Of a stretch of DNA of 64,000 nucleotides, positions 26,649-36,900 are shown in pieces. Each line of letters begins with the position of its first letter. Within the stretch, counting starts at the first letter, position 1. The notes beneath the pieces were generated by a model. That model ran no database searches and was not told the DNA's origin. It worked only from the letters and a program-made list of their open reading frames with translations. A program made the translations under genes and the position numbers. Source of the DNA: Flavobacteriales bacterium BRH_c54 (GTDB lineage Bacteria > Bacteroidota > Bacteroidia > Flavobacteriales_E > Vicingaceae); the NCBI GenBank assembly GCA_000961845.1, contig LADZ01000016.1:20465-84464 (forward strand), read 5' to 3'.

Positions 26649-26705
26649 AAGTTTTTAAATATTTAGGGGATAAATGTAGTGATTTTTTATCATTAAAAAA
26701 AAGAA

Positions 26706-28832
26706 TTATAACTGTTTGGTGTATGCTCCATCAGTCAAAACCGACCAACATTTAATGTTTAGTGCTTTTGCTTCCGATTTTAATTTTTCTGAAATGTAGT
26801 TAGAGTTGGAAGCATCTATAATAATTTCTTTAGGTTTAAATGTTTGTAGTAGTTCTTGAATAGAAAAATTAGGATTTTTAGTAATAATTAATAAATCGAG
26901 AGGTAAAGGTTTTGTAATACTTTTTAGTTGAAAATCAGGAGGAAGAATTGCCATTTTTTCATTAAAAAACTGAAGGTAATTCCGTTTTATAAACACGTTT
27001 TTATTGTCTGTTATATAAAGAGTAGATAACTGGTTTCTATCAGTTAATTTGTTTAGCGTTACTATTTTTTCAGATTCTACTCCTTTCTGAATCCAATTAT
27101 TCTGTACATGAAACATGAGTTTACTTTTATTGTTTAGGAGTTTTATATCAGAAAACAATACATTGTCATTCCCTTCAATTAAATTAATTGCAGAATGCCC
27201 GGGAATGTTATAAACAGTTAAGTATTTCTGATTTATCTGATGAATATTATCTTTTAAACGAAAGCTGAAAATAATGATAAAACAAGCAACTCCCGCCATA
27301 AAGTATTTTAAATTTTTATAGTGAATAGTAAGGATAATTAAAATAATAGCAAGATAAGTTAAGTAATTATCCAACAAATTAAATTTTATATTTTGAGTAA
27401 GCGAATAGGGGATTTTATCAATAAATATAACAGCTTCGTTTAAACCGAGAATAATCATGTTGAGTATTTTTCCTAATAAACTGCCAATAATTGGGATGGG
27501 AGAAGCAATAAGTGTAATTATGCCTAGATATAATATTAAAATTGCCAGCGGAATTACCACTAAGTTGGAGAGCATAAAATAATTGGGAAACTGATGGAAA
27601 TAATATAATCCCAAGGGGAAAGTAGCTATTTGTGCTGCGATAGAAACAGCGGTAAGCTCCCAAATTTTATCCAACAGCCACCATTTAGAGTAGAAAAGGT
27701 TATAAACCCAAGGTTGAATAACTACAATCCCAATTACGGCAAGGTAAGAAAGTTGAAAACCAACTTCCATTAATAAAAATGGGTTGATAATGAGTAAAAA
27801 CAAAGCAGAAGCTGCCAAGGTGTTGAAAAAGTTTGCATTGCTTTTGGTTGTTTTGGCAGCAACAATAAAGCTAAACATGGTGGCCGCTCGCATTACTGAA
27901 GGCGATAAGCCTGTTAAAAGAGCATAAGCCCACAGCAATGTAATGATGAGAACTCCTTTAATGTAGTTGCCATACTTTACTTTATTAAAAAACTGAAATA
28001 TTTGATTTAGAATCAAAAAGATAATACCAACATGAAGTCCGGAAACTGCCAACACATGCATAGCTCCTGCACTAGAGTATGCACTTTTTAGCTGAGCGTC
28101 AATTTCATTTTTATAACCTAAAATTAAAGCGGAAGCCACATTAAGTTGTTTGTCTTTAACTCCCATTTCTTCTAGTTTACTTATCAGCATTTTTCTGATA
28201 TTGCTAGCATAAGCAAAAATAGAGATGTCGTTATTTTTATGGATTATTTTCCAATTGTTACTACGCAAATAGGCTTGTTGGTGAATAAGGTGGTATGACA
28301 AATATCGTTTAAAACTAAATTCATGCGGATTTTTAGGTGCTGGAACATCTTTTAAAATTGGTTCAAAAGAAATGATATCACCTAGTTTTAAACGGTTTGC
28401 CAACGTGTCTTTTTGCAGGTAAATAATAGATTTGCCATTGGTATTTTTCCATTTTTCGTTGGTTTTTAAACCGATAATTTCTACTACCGCTTTTACAGAG
28501 TTGGCTTTTTCTTCGGTAGGTTCAATAACTTCAGCAATAATAAATCTATTGTCGGAATCATTTAATTGATAAGAAGAATGAGATTGATTGGTTTTGATGG
28601 AAGTTAAGCTATAGGCTGCTAATATAAAACTACCATAAATAAGTACACCAAAAATCCATCTGAATTGATAGTTAGTATTAATTTTTTTGATGGAGAAAAG
28701 TATAATATAGCTAACAACAACTCCTAAAAATAGATATTGGGGTAGGTCTGAACTTGCCGGAAGGTAAATGGCAAAAATAATTCCTATAATAAAAGGAATT
28801 AAAATACGAACTAATGGGATATAGTTAAGCAA
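26706..28832 (-). CDS. comEC: ComEC/Rec2-family DNA uptake channel protein
   Basis: A 708-residue polytopic membrane protein. An N-terminal DUF4131-like region with an OB-like soluble part (about 30-210) is followed by the Competence domain with AMHVLAVSGLHVG (about 250-262) and roughly eight helices. It should pass single-stranded DNA across the inner membrane in natural transformation. The C-terminal 180 residues occupy the place of the metallo-beta-lactamase domain, but the HxHxDH motif is absent, so nuclease activity is unlikely. The start codon must be TTG: an in-frame stop lies three codons upstream and there is no ATG near. It is 53 bases from lptB. Confidence 0.87.
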   Translation of the reverse strand: MLNYIPLVRILIPFIIGIIFAIYLPASSDLPQYLFLGVVVSYIILFSIKKINTNYQFRWIFGVLIYGSFILAAYSLTSIKTNQSHSSYQLNDSDNRFIIAEVIEPTEEKANSVKAVVEIIGLKTNEKWKNTNGKSIIYLQKDTLANRLKLGDIISFEPILKDVPAPKNPHEFSFKRYLSYHLIHQQAYLRSNNWKIIHKNNDISIFAYASNIRKMLISKLEEMGVKDKQLNVASALILGYKNEIDAQLKSAYSSAGAMHVLAVSGLHVGIIFLILNQIFQFFNKVKYGNYIKGVLIITLLWAYALLTGLSPSVMRAATMFSFIVAAKTTKSNANFFNTLAASALFLLIINPFLLMEVGFQLSYLAVIGIVVIQPWVYNLFYSKWWLLDKIWELTAVSIAAQIATFPLGLYYFHQFPNYFMLSNLVVIPLAILILYLGIITLIASPIPIIGSLLGKILNMIILGLNEAVIFIDKIPYSLTQNIKFNLLDNYLTYLAIILIILTIHYKNLKYFMAGVACFIIIFSFRLKDNIHQINQKYLTVYNIPGHSAINLIEGNDNVLFSDIKLLNNKSKLMFHVQNNWIQKGVESEKIVTLNKLTDRNQLSTLYITDNKNVFIKRNYLQFFNEKMAILPPDFQLKSITKPLPLDLLIITKNPNFSIQELLQTFKPKEIIIDASNSNYISEKLKSEAKALNIKCWSVLTDGAYTKQL

Positions 28833-28885
28833 TATCTTTTAGTTTTTAGGATCAATTAGCGTTTAGCTTCTTGATTATATTTGGA

Positions 28886-29617
28886 TTAAACTTTTCTTTT
28901 TAATTCAAAACTCTGACCTAAATAAACTCTTCTAACTTGTTCGTCTGCTGCTAATTCTTCGGCTGTTCCTGCTTTAAGGATTTTACCTTCAAAAAGTAAA
29001 TAGGCTCTGTCGGTAATGCTAAGTGTTTCTTGCACGTTGTGGTCGGTAATTAAAATACCTATATTTTTTTGTTTTAAAGTAGCAACAATGCTCTGAATAT
29101 CTTCAACAGCAATGGGGTCAACTCCTGCAAAAGGTTCATCAAGTAAAATAAAGCTAGGGTCGGAAGCTAGAGCACGAGCAATTTCTGTTCTTCTTTTTTC
29201 TCCTCCCGATAAGTTATGCCCTAGGTTTTTACGAACATGTCCTAAACCAAATTCTTCAATAAGCGATTCTAATTTTTCTTTTTGTTGAGCTTTGGTTAAA
29301 TCCATCATTTCTAAGATGGCACTAATGTTATCTTCAACACTCAGTTTTCTAAAAACAGAAACTTCTTGAGGTAAATAACCAATTCCCATTTGAGCTCTTT
29401 TGTACATAGGGAGTTTGGTAATGTTTTTATCATTTAAAAAAATCTCTCCTTCATTTGGTTGAACCAAACCTACAATCATGTAAAATGAAGTGGTTTTTCC
29501 GGCTCCATTCGGTCCAAGTAATCCAACAATCTCCCCTTGCTTAACATCTATAGAAACACCCTGAACAACTGTTCTTTTTCCATACTTTTTAATAATATTT
29601 TCGGCTCGTAAAATCAT
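28886..29617 (-). CDS. lptB: LPS export ABC transporter ATP-binding protein
   Basis: A 243-residue ABC ATPase with Walker A GPNGAGKT (about 34-41), Q-loop in [12 protein letters not shown], signature LSGGEKRR (about 138), Walker [14 protein letters not shown] and H-loop ITDHNVQ. The GYLPQE and FRKLSVEDN motifs mark it as LptB, which powers lipopolysaccharide extraction with LptFG. It sits 15 bases after tatC and 53 before comEC. LptF, LptG and LptC are not in the window. Confidence 0.94.
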   Translation of the reverse strand: MILRAENIIKKYGKRTVVQGVSIDVKQGEIVGLLGPNGAGKTTSFYMIVGLVQPNEGEIFLNDKNITKLPMYKRAQMGIGYLPQEVSVFRKLSVEDNISAILEMMDLTKAQQKEKLESLIEEFGLGHVRKNLGHNLSGGEKRRTEIARALASDPSFILLDEPFAGVDPIAVEDIQSIVATLKQKNIGILITDHNVQETLSITDRAYLLFEGKILKAGTAEELAADEQVRRVYLGQSFELKRKV

Positions 29618-29632
29618 TAATAAAAATTAAAT

Positions 29633-30445
29633 TTAGTTGTTTTTGTTTACTATTCTAGAGATAAAAATACTGAATTCGTACAATAAAAGTAGTGGAATTG
29701 TTAGTAAAATTTGACTAGTAATATCAGGAGGTGTAATTACAGCCGATAAAATAAGTGTTACCACAATGGCTATTTTTCTGTATTTACGCATTACTTCGGG
29801 AGTTAAAATTCCCATTTTAGATAGGAAATAAACCAATAAAGGCAATTCGAAAACCAACCCGCAAGCTAAGGTTAAGGTGGTTACTGTTGAGATAAAAGAT
29901 TGAATACTAATTTGATTTTCAACCAACTCACTTACTTGGTAGTTGCCTAAAAACTGTACAGAAAGCGGTGAGATAAAATAGTAGCCAAACAAAATTCCCA
30001 TCATAAATAAGGCAGAACCCGAAAGAATTAAAGCGGTAGCATATTTTCTTTCTTTTTTATGAAGAGCAGGACGAATAAAACGCCAAATTTCAAATAATAA
30101 GTAAGGAAAAGCCAATACTATTCCGGCAATAATAGAAGTAATGATGTGGATAGTAAATTGCCCACTCATAGTAAGGTTGATTAAACTAAATTTAATATCG
30201 CCTAAACACAAGGCATCACCTTTGCCAATCCATTCCGAGAACCTGCAAAAAAGTTGGTAAGTAAAAAAATCGGAATTTTTTTGAGCCAAAATAATCTCAT
30301 CAAAAACAATGTTTTTAAAAACAAAAGCTAACGAGGCAAAAACTAAAATAGCGATACTGGAACGAACTAAGTGCCAACGCAACACTTCAAGATGATCTAA
30401 AAAAGACATTTCTTTTTTTTCTGTATTTTCGTTTTGGTCGCTCAT
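29633..30445 (-). CDS. tatC: Twin-arginine translocase subunit TatC
   Basis: TatC is the receptor of the Tat system, which moves folded proteins across the inner membrane. The 270-residue protein starts with the conserved FLDHLEVLRWHLVRS segment (about 15-29) and has six hydrophobic helices with YLLFEIWRFIRPAL and the FGYYFISPLS loop. TatA is not adjacent. It sits 18 bases after the mannose-1-phosphate guanylyltransferase gene and 15 before lptB. Confidence 0.95.
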   Translation of the reverse strand: MSDQNENTEKKEMSFLDHLEVLRWHLVRSSIAILVFASLAFVFKNIVFDEIILAQKNSDFFTYQLFCRFSEWIGKGDALCLGDIKFSLINLTMSGQFTIHIITSIIAGIVLAFPYLLFEIWRFIRPALHKKERKYATALILSGSALFMMGILFGYYFISPLSVQFLGNYQVSELVENQISIQSFISTVTTLTLACGLVFELPLLVYFLSKMGILTPEVMRKYRKIAIVVTLILSAVITPPDITSQILLTIPLLLLYEFSIFISRIVNKNN

Positions 30446-30463
30446 TAATTAAAGGGGTATTTT

Positions 30464-31543
30464 TCAATAAAATTTTTCGTCTTTTGTAAGCTTGATGTCA
30501 TTAACAAACTGCTTAATTTGTTGTTCATCTTCTTTTTTACACACCAATAGAATGTTATCTGCTTCAACCACTATGTAGTCTTTTAATCCTTGCAGTACCA
30601 CTAGTTTGTCTTTAGGAACATTAATAATGTTCCCTTCAGATTCGTATAACATTACATTTTTTCCAACAACAGCATTTTCATGTTCATCATGTGGCAAATG
30701 GGTGTAAATAGAACCCCAAGTTCCTAAGTCTGACCAGCCAATATCAGCACTCATTACATATACATTTTTAGATTTCTCCATAATGCCGTAATCTATAGAA
30801 ATGTTTTTGCATTGAGCATAAATAGACGTAATGGCTTTTATCTCTTCGGAAGTATTAAAAGCTGCTTTTTGTTCTTCAAAAAGTTGAGTTATAGTTGGTA
30901 AATGGCTTTCAAATGCTTTTTGAATACTTTTTAAACTCCAAACAAACATGCCTGAATTCCAAGTAAAGTCCCCACTTTGAATAAACTCTTTTGCCAATTC
31001 TAAGTTTGGTTTTTCAGTAAATGTTTTTACTTTTTTTATTTCATTGTCTTCTTCTTCAATAAACTGAATATAGCCATAACCGGTATCAGGTCGGGTAGGA
31101 GTAATGCCCAAGGTTACTAAACAATCGTTGTTTTCGGCATAGTTTAGGGCAATGTTGGCTACTCGTAAAAACTCTTCTTCTTTAAGAATAAGATGATCGG
31201 CAGGAGCAACTAAAATAGTTGCATTTGGGTTTTGGGTAGCAATTTTATAATTGGCATAAGCAATGCAAGGAGCAGTATTTTTTCTGGAGGGCTCGCATAG
31301 TACTTGACTCTTGTCAATGCCTTTTAGTTGTTCTAAAACTAAGGCTTCATAACTGTCGTTGGTTACAATGTAAATGTTTTTTTCAGGACAAAGTTTTTTT
31401 AATCGGTTAAAGGTTTGTTGCAAAAGCGTTTCTCCAGTACCTAGTATGTCTAAAAATTGTTTTGGGCGAGCAGTTCTGCTCATAGGCCAAAATCGGCTTC
31501 CAATACCGCCAGCCATAATTACACAATAGTTGTTTTTGTTCAT
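30464..31543 (-). CDS. manC: Mannose-1-phosphate guanylyltransferase
   Basis: This enzyme makes GDP-mannose from mannose-1-phosphate and GTP, feeding capsule, O-antigen or glycoprotein sugars. The 359-residue protein has the pyrophosphorylase signature MAGGIGSRFWPMSR...PKQF (10-29), the APADHL metal/nucleotide site, and FTEKP and WNSGMF further on. It lacks the C-terminal isomerase domain of long ManC enzymes, so it is monofunctional. It is the first gene of the manC-tatC-lptB-comEC-GDSL run. The 285 bases upstream contain a candidate box (31577-31584) and the attC-like palindrome. Confidence 0.93.
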   Translation of the reverse strand: MNKNNYCVIMAGGIGSRFWPMSRTARPKQFLDILGTGETLLQQTFNRLKKLCPEKNIYIVTNDSYEALVLEQLKGIDKSQVLCEPSRKNTAPCIAYANYKIATQNPNATILVAPADHLILKEEEFLRVANIALNYAENNDCLVTLGITPTRPDTGYGYIQFIEEEDNEIKKVKTFTEKPNLELAKEFIQSGDFTWNSGMFVWSLKSIQKAFESHLPTITQLFEEQKAAFNTSEEIKAITSIYAQCKNISIDYGIMEKSKNVYVMSADIGWSDLGTWGSIYTHLPHDEHENAVVGKNVMLYESEGNIINVPKDKLVVLQGLKDYIVVEADNILLVCKKEDEQQIKQFVNDIKLTKDEKFY

Positions 31544-31686
31544 TGAAAAATGAATTTAAGATGATTTTTAAAGCTGCTAAATTAGTAATTATTTGTATGC
31601 AATAGTTAGGTGCTTGAATGCAACTTTAGGCAAGAGGATAAATGGTGATGTTCGACATCATTTGGGATATATTTTATTAATTTTTT

Positions 31687-31819
31687 CCTTCAACGGTTCG
31701 CGTATATGACTTGTGGCGGATTTCGAAGAACGTTCCTTTCCACAGTGACCAAAATTAGCTAAAAGCACTAAGCTCTGTTTTACCACTTTACCCGCCATAA
31801 GTTATATACGCTGTTGGGC
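31687..31819 (-). repeat. attC-like imperfect palindrome (integron recombination-site architecture)
   Basis: Two 20-base arms at 31700-31719 and 31792-31811 pair perfectly except for two G-T wobbles and enclose a 72-base loop. Outside the arms lie GTTGGGC (31813-31819) and CTTCAAC (31688-31694). They are the inverted R boxes expected of an attC site (GTTRRRY and RYYYAAC), the second with one mismatch. The order on the minus strand (R'' after the gene stop, then the arms, then R') is that of the 3' end of an integron cassette. No integrase gene is in the window. Confidence 0.6.
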
Positions 31820-31828
31820 GTTTGTGCT

Positions 31829-32269
31829 TTATTTTTCTTTTTTCTGTCCTATATCAATGTAATACAAGTCATAGGTGTGTATTCCAAGAAAATTTCTTTT
31901 TTTCTCAATTTTAAACAGGTTCATTACTTCTTGTCCTGTTACGCGTATTTGTCCATGATTGGTCGTTATTTCAATTTCGTTAAATCCTAAGTCGTCATAG
32001 GTGATTGGTGTCGCAATACCCGAAGCTGTTACTATTGGCATTGCCTGGTTTTCGCCAAGTTTAATTGTTTTACAATTATTTAAAGTGTCCGTATGCTGTA
32101 GTTCAATTCCAGAATTGTCGTAGTTGACATAAGAAAGGTCATGACCACAGACTTTGATTTCTATTGGATTGTCTTTGTTATTACGAAGTTCACCAACGTA
32201 AATTGGGTCACATGCCGTCAATGTCCCGAGAACTACTAATGTGGATAAATATCTTTTCATTTTTTGCAT
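31829..32269 (-). CDS. Small lipoprotein in an integron-cassette-like unit
   Basis: A lipoprotein of about 146 residues. I place the start at the ATG at 32269; the ATG at 32260 (MKRYLS...) is an equally good signal-peptide start, and a TTG at 32278 is rejected because it lies inside the R box. The lipobox is GTLTAC followed by Asp-Pro. The mature domain is beta-rich with no family I recognise. A GTTGGGC box lies 3 bases upstream of the start and an attC-like palindrome begins 10 bases after the stop, the tight packing typical of cassette genes. It has no obvious own promoter. Neighbours manC and lolD belong to unrelated housekeeping units, which supports insertion. Confidence 0.7.
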   Translation of the reverse strand: MQKMKRYLSTLVVLGTLTACDPIYVGELRNNKDNPIEIKVCGHDLSYVNYDNSGIELQHTDTLNNCKTIKLGENQAMPIVTASGIATPITYDDLGFNEIEITTNHGQIRVTGQEVMNLFKIEKKRNFLGIHTYDLYYIDIGQKKEK

Positions 32270-32272
32270 GAC

Positions 32273-32342
32273 GCCCAACTTGTTTATATATGTAGTTTTA
32301 TTACATATACATAATCAATTTTGGGTGTATATATGTAGTTTT
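32273..32342 (-). repeat. Short palindrome with direct repeats upstream of the cassette gene
   Basis: The perfect box GCCCAAC (32273-32279) is followed by a TATATGTA/TACATATA hairpin (32287-32309) and a TTTGGGTG remnant (32320-32327). A perfect 15-base direct repeat TATATATGTAGTTTT occurs at 32285-32299 and 32328-32342. It could be a short or decayed attC site at the 5' side of the cassette, and the direct repeat may be an insertion scar. Confidence 0.4.
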
Positions 32343-32410
32343 TGGTTGCTTATATTTTATCAAATGTATAAAAATAGCTTACAAAATCAGTAAAATAGTT
32401 TTTAAGTTGC

Positions 32411-33064
32411 TTACACAGAGATTTTACCATCTTTCATTACTAACTTTCTATCCGCCATGTTGGCTAATTCTTCGTTGTGGGTTACAATTACAAAAGTTTG
32501 GTTGGTTTTAGCTCTTAAGTCAAAAAATAATTGATGTAACTCTTTAGCAGCAACAGAGTCTAAGTTTCCTGAAGGTTCATCTGCTAATACCACAGCGGGG
32601 CTATTAATTAAAGCTCTACAAACGGCCACTCGTTGTTGTTCTCCTCCGGAAAGTTCGGAGGGTTTGTGGTGTATTCTTGCTGTAAGCCCTAATAAATCAA
32701 GCAACTCAATGGCTTTTTTTTCAGCTTCAGCTTTTGGGGTGTGGTTAATAAATGCCGGAATGCAAACATTTTCTAAGGCTGTAAATTCAGGCAGTAAATG
32801 GTGAAATTGAAAAACAAAACCAATGTGTTTGTTTCTAAAGGTGGAAAGTTTTTTATCTGAAAGTACAGAGGTATTTTCATCGTTGATGATGATTTTTCCT
32901 TCATCAGCTCTATCTAAGGTTCCCATAAGGTGCAATAAAGTGGACTTTCCTGCTCCCGAAGAACCCACAATAGAAACTATTTCTCCTTTTTTTATGGATA
33001 AATCTACCCCCTTAAGTACTTTAAGGTCGCCATAGCTTTTGTGCAAGTTTTCAATAACTATCAT
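32411..33064 (-). CDS. lolD: Lipoprotein-releasing ABC transporter ATP-binding protein (LolD-like)
   Basis: A 217-residue ABC ATPase with Walker [11 protein letters not shown]-loop [13 protein letters not shown], signature LSGGEQQR, Walker [13 protein letters not shown] and H-loop VTHN. The Q-loop sequence [16 protein letters not shown] is characteristic of LolD, which energises the LolCE complex to release lipoproteins to the outer membrane; the broader MacB group is the alternative. No lolC or lolE is adjacent. It follows the outer-membrane-like protein at 33074 by 9 bases and is co-transcribed with it. Confidence 0.88.
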   Translation of the reverse strand: MIVIENLHKSYGDLKVLKGVDLSIKKGEIVSIVGSSGAGKSTLLHLMGTLDRADEGKIIINDENTSVLSDKKLSTFRNKHIGFVFQFHHLLPEFTALENVCIPAFINHTPKAEAEKKAIELLDLLGLTARIHHKPSELSGGEQQRVAVCRALINSPAVVLADEPSGNLDSVAAKELHQLFFDLRAKTNQTFVIVTHNEELANMADRKLVMKDGKISV

Positions 33065-33073
33065 CGCTTGTTT

Positions 33074-33838
33074 TTAGTAATAGTAAAATTCTTCTTGTGT
33101 TCTCTTATTTAGCCTGATAATCCAACCCACTCTAAATCCATAAAGAAAATCGGAGTTAACTTTATTATCGGGCATGCCTGTATCATAGTTGAATTTTCTT
33201 AAACTTTTTGTCCACCCTTGAGTAAGATCCACTCCTCCGAAAAAGTTGATAAGTCTGTTTTTACTAAGGTACATATAACCGGCAAAAGCATTTACAGCAT
33301 ATCCAAAAGAAAAACGGTCGTAGCCTTTTTTATGTTCATCAGTTAGACTGTGAATTGTTCCTTGGTACTTAATACTTATTTTATGCTGAAGTGTTCCAAT
33401 TCCTCCGTACACAAGAAAACCTGAATTCTTATTAGGAGCTAACACATTAAACAATCTTCCACCCACCAGAAAAAATGAAGAACCACGTTGATCAAAAAAA
33501 ACCTCTGTAGGTTTTCCTTCTGAATTGATTATCATGCCATCGCTATCTTTAAGTTGGTCGAGAATATTGTTTTGTCTAACAGTGGCTCCCCATAAGAAAT
33601 TACCTTTAATGCCATAATACCAATTTTTCTTGGTTTTAACCGCAAAGCTACCACCTACATTGTTGTTGGTGCCAAAACGGTCTGCCATATCAGCACCAGT
33701 TAGTTGAACAGCATAAGAAGCTTTAAACAAAGGAATGGTATAAGCAGAATCTGAAACTACAGGTTTTTCGAAAGCCTGCGACCAAAGTAAATTGGACATA
33801 AAAAAAACAAGATTGAGGATAAGTAATTTTAGTTTCAT
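33074..33838 (-). CDS. Putative outer-membrane beta-barrel protein
   Basis: A 254-residue exported protein (signal peptide about 1-20, ending LWSQ). The mature part alternates short amphipathic strands with Gly/Tyr/Phe-rich turns (SFAVKTKKNWYYGIKGNF, FLVGGRLFNVL, GFLVYGGIG, FGYAVNAFAGYMYL, FFGGVDLTQGW, FLYGFRVGWII), the pattern of an 8- to 12-strand outer-membrane barrel. It ends with an aromatic C-terminus (FYYY), although a basic TQEEF stretch precedes it. I know of similar conserved Bacteroidota proteins next to lolD but not their function. It probably forms a two-gene operon with lolD. Confidence 0.72.
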   Translation of the reverse strand: MKLKLLILNLVFFMSNLLWSQAFEKPVVSDSAYTIPLFKASYAVQLTGADMADRFGTNNNVGGSFAVKTKKNWYYGIKGNFLWGATVRQNNILDQLKDSDGMIINSEGKPTEVFFDQRGSSFFLVGGRLFNVLAPNKNSGFLVYGGIGTLQHKISIKYQGTIHSLTDEHKKGYDRFSFGYAVNAFAGYMYLSKNRLINFFGGVDLTQGWTKSLRKFNYDTGMPDNKVNSDFLYGFRVGWIIRLNKRTQEEFYYY

Positions 33839-33882
33839 TAATACAGAATTTGGTAGTGCAAATTAAAGCAATTTAAAACAAA

Positions 33883-33920
33883 TTAAAATAAAAAGAGGCT
33901 GCCCTGTGGGACAACCTCTT
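33883..33920 (-). terminator. Intrinsic terminator of the subtilisin gene
   Basis: Read on the minus strand, a 12-bp stem (AAGAGG...CCTCTT with one bulge, 33893-33920, loop TGT region) is followed by a T-rich run (33883-33894). It lies just after the stop codon at 33944. Confidence 0.8.
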
Positions 33921-33943
33921 CCTATAACGAATGTTAACTAATT

Positions 33944-36900
33944 TTATTTTAAGAATTTGCTGTTGAATTTCGCATCATTGTTATAGATATTGATGAAATA
34001 AATTCCTTTAGCATTTTCATTAAAAGGAACTGTAATAATTCCTTCATTGTTATTGATGTTTAATTTAGTTGAAACTATAACTTGTCCTAATGAATTTAAG
34101 ATATTTAAGTTGTAAGTTCCTTGAGCAATATTCTCATAAGAAATGTTGATGTTGTTATTGATATTATCAAAATAAGCAACCATTGATTTTCCATTGTTTA
34201 AATCATCAATACTATTACAAACATCCACTACAATAGAACCATTATGTATATCTGTTCCACATGAGTTAGAAATTACCACAGCAAAATTATGCGTTCCTGC
34301 AACACCAAAACTTACTAATGGATTAGCTATTGTTGATGACCCCATAGATGGACTTCCTTGAGGGAATGACCAGTTGTAAGAAGTAGCACCTACTGAACTC
34401 GAAGCATCAAACTGAACATTCATGTTTTCACAAATATTACTGTTTGGAGTAAAAGTAACTACAGCAGATGGTGCTTGGTTTACAGTAATGGTTATTTGGT
34501 CAGTATTAGAACAACTTCCTGTAGTACCTGTAACGGTATAAGTTGTAGTAGCAGTAGGAGTAAAAGCAACTCCATCAGTTACTCCATTATCCCAAGTATA
34601 AGAAGAGGCATTACCACTTCCTGTTAAAGTAACAGATTGACCTGCACAAATAGAAGTAGAGGTAGCAGTAGCTGTCACAGTTGGAGCAGGGGTTACAGTA
34701 ATGGTTATCTGATCTGTGTTAGAACAACCTCCTGTAGTACCTGTAACGGTATAAGTTGTAGTAGCGGTAGGAGTAAAGGCAACACCATTAGTTACACCAT
34801 TATCCCAAGTGTAAGCAGAAGCATTGCCACTTCCTGTTAAAGTAACAGATTGACCTGCACAAATAGAAGTAGAGGTAGCATTAGCAACTACAGTAGGAGC
34901 AGGATTTACAGTAATGGTTATTTGATCTGTATTAGAACAACTTCCTGTAGTACCTGTAACGGTATAAGTAGTAGTAGTTGAAGGAGTGAAAGCAACTCCA
35001 TTAGTTACCCCGTTATCCCAAGTATAAGAAGAAGCATTACCACTTCCTGTTAAAGTAACAGATTGACCTGCACAAATAGAAGTAGAGGTAGCATTAGCTG
35101 TTACAGTTGGAGCCGGATTAACAGTAACGGTTACTTGAGCTGTATTTTGACAACTGTTAGTACCTGTTCCGGTTACAGTGTAAGTTGTGGTAGTTGAAGG
35201 AGTAAAAGCAACACCATTAGTTACACCATTATCCCAAGAGTAAGAAGATGCACCACCTCCTGTTAAAGTTACAGGGGCGCCAGCACAAATAGTTGTTGCT
35301 GTAGCATTCGCAGTAACTGTAGGAAGCGCTTCAATGGTAACTGTTCCATTGTATGTGTCAGTACCACAAGCACTTGTTATTTGTAATGAGTAGTTGTGTG
35401 TTCCGGCAGCTCCAAAACTAACTGTTTCAAAAGGATTGGTGGATGAACTCATAGATGGACTTCCTTGAGGGAATGACCAACTGTATGTTGAGGCATTGGT
35501 TGAACTTGTTCCATCAAATACTACGTTTGTTCCTTGACAAATAGTAGTTGATGGCGTTACAGTTACATTAGCAACAGTTGGTAAGTTCATTACATAGATA
35601 GTTACAAATCCATTACCAGAACAACCTCCTGTAGTTCCTGCAACATTATAAGTTGTAGTAGATGTTGGAGAAACAGTAATTGCGTTGGTTGTTTGTCCAC
35701 CCGGAGACCACAAATAGCTTGTTGCACCAGATGCAGTTAGTGTTACAGAAGTTCCTGAGCAAATGGTATCAGCTGTTGTAGCTATACTAACATTTGGAGA
35801 TGGATTAACGGTTATGGTTACAGAATCAATTCTATATCTGCTACATCCTCCACCAACAACTTCTAAATAAGTAGTATATGTTCCGGCAGAGCTATACAAT
35901 ACACTATCAATTACATTGTTTGAATTAGCAGGGTTCATTCCCGGGAAAGACCATAATAATGTATCTTGACCTGTAGAACCTGTAGCATCATATTGCACCA
36001 CTTCTCCTTCACATATAGTAGTTGGAGTAGCAGTTAAAGAAATAGCAGTGGTGTCATTAGTTAACCAAGGGAAGAAATAATGAGTTACACTTAATCCCCA
36101 GCCACCTGTACCATTATAAGCATTCCATGTATTGTCATTCCATTGCTCCCAAGCAGTATTTGGGGTAGATTGTGCATCTGCATTAGTCACAACGGCAATG
36201 GTGTCACCTACTGCCATGTTTAAGTTAGCAAAACGTACTCCTACAAACACTTCTCCCGAAGCAGGAAGAGGAACAGCATTGTCAAACTCAATGAAAGGAA
36301 TACCGGGAGTATTTGCTATAACATAAGACATAGGCAATGTTTTTGTACCTAATAAAGCACCAACTGTTCCTCCTGTTCCATCATATACATTTACATCAAT
36401 AGTCTTAGTTGGTGTATTGGTAGAAGCTCTTGCAAACCATATATAAGTACCTATCAAATAATTGAAACCACTTGTTTGAGTAGCATTATAATAATTTAAC
36501 TTAGCTCTATCGCCATAGCTGTTTGTTCCTGCAACATATCCATTTCCTGCACCTGCACTATATAATGTTGGTGTCCATCCAAAATGAAAAGGACTACCGG
36601 TAGTATCCATATCTATAATTTCGCATGTTCCCGGTTGAACAACATTGATGTAATTGGTTTTGGTTTCAGTATCATTACCATTAGTGTTAGTAACTGTTAA
36701 AGAAACTTCATACAAACCAATATTGTTATAAGTAACCGTATGTGGACCTTGAGTATTTGCTGTAGCTGGTACAACACCCCCTAAGCTCTGATTGTCAAAA
36801 TTCCATGACCAAGTGGTAGGAGCAAATGTTGACTGATCTGTAAAAGTAACAGAACTACCTGCATAAACAGTAGTTACATTGGCTGTAAATTCAGCAACAG

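Noticed and set aside
31640..31665. TGATG/CATCA hairpin upstream of manC as a terminator
   Set aside because: The stem is short and no T run follows on either strand.
32270..32278. TTG at 32278 as start codon of the cassette gene
   Set aside because: It falls within the GTTGGGC box and a better ATG lies 9 bases downstream (32269), with a proper lipoprotein signal at 32260.
34478..35335. Tandem repeats in the subtilisin region as a possible CRISPR array
   Set aside because: The units are 213 bp, in frame and without spacers, and encode repeated Ig-like domains.
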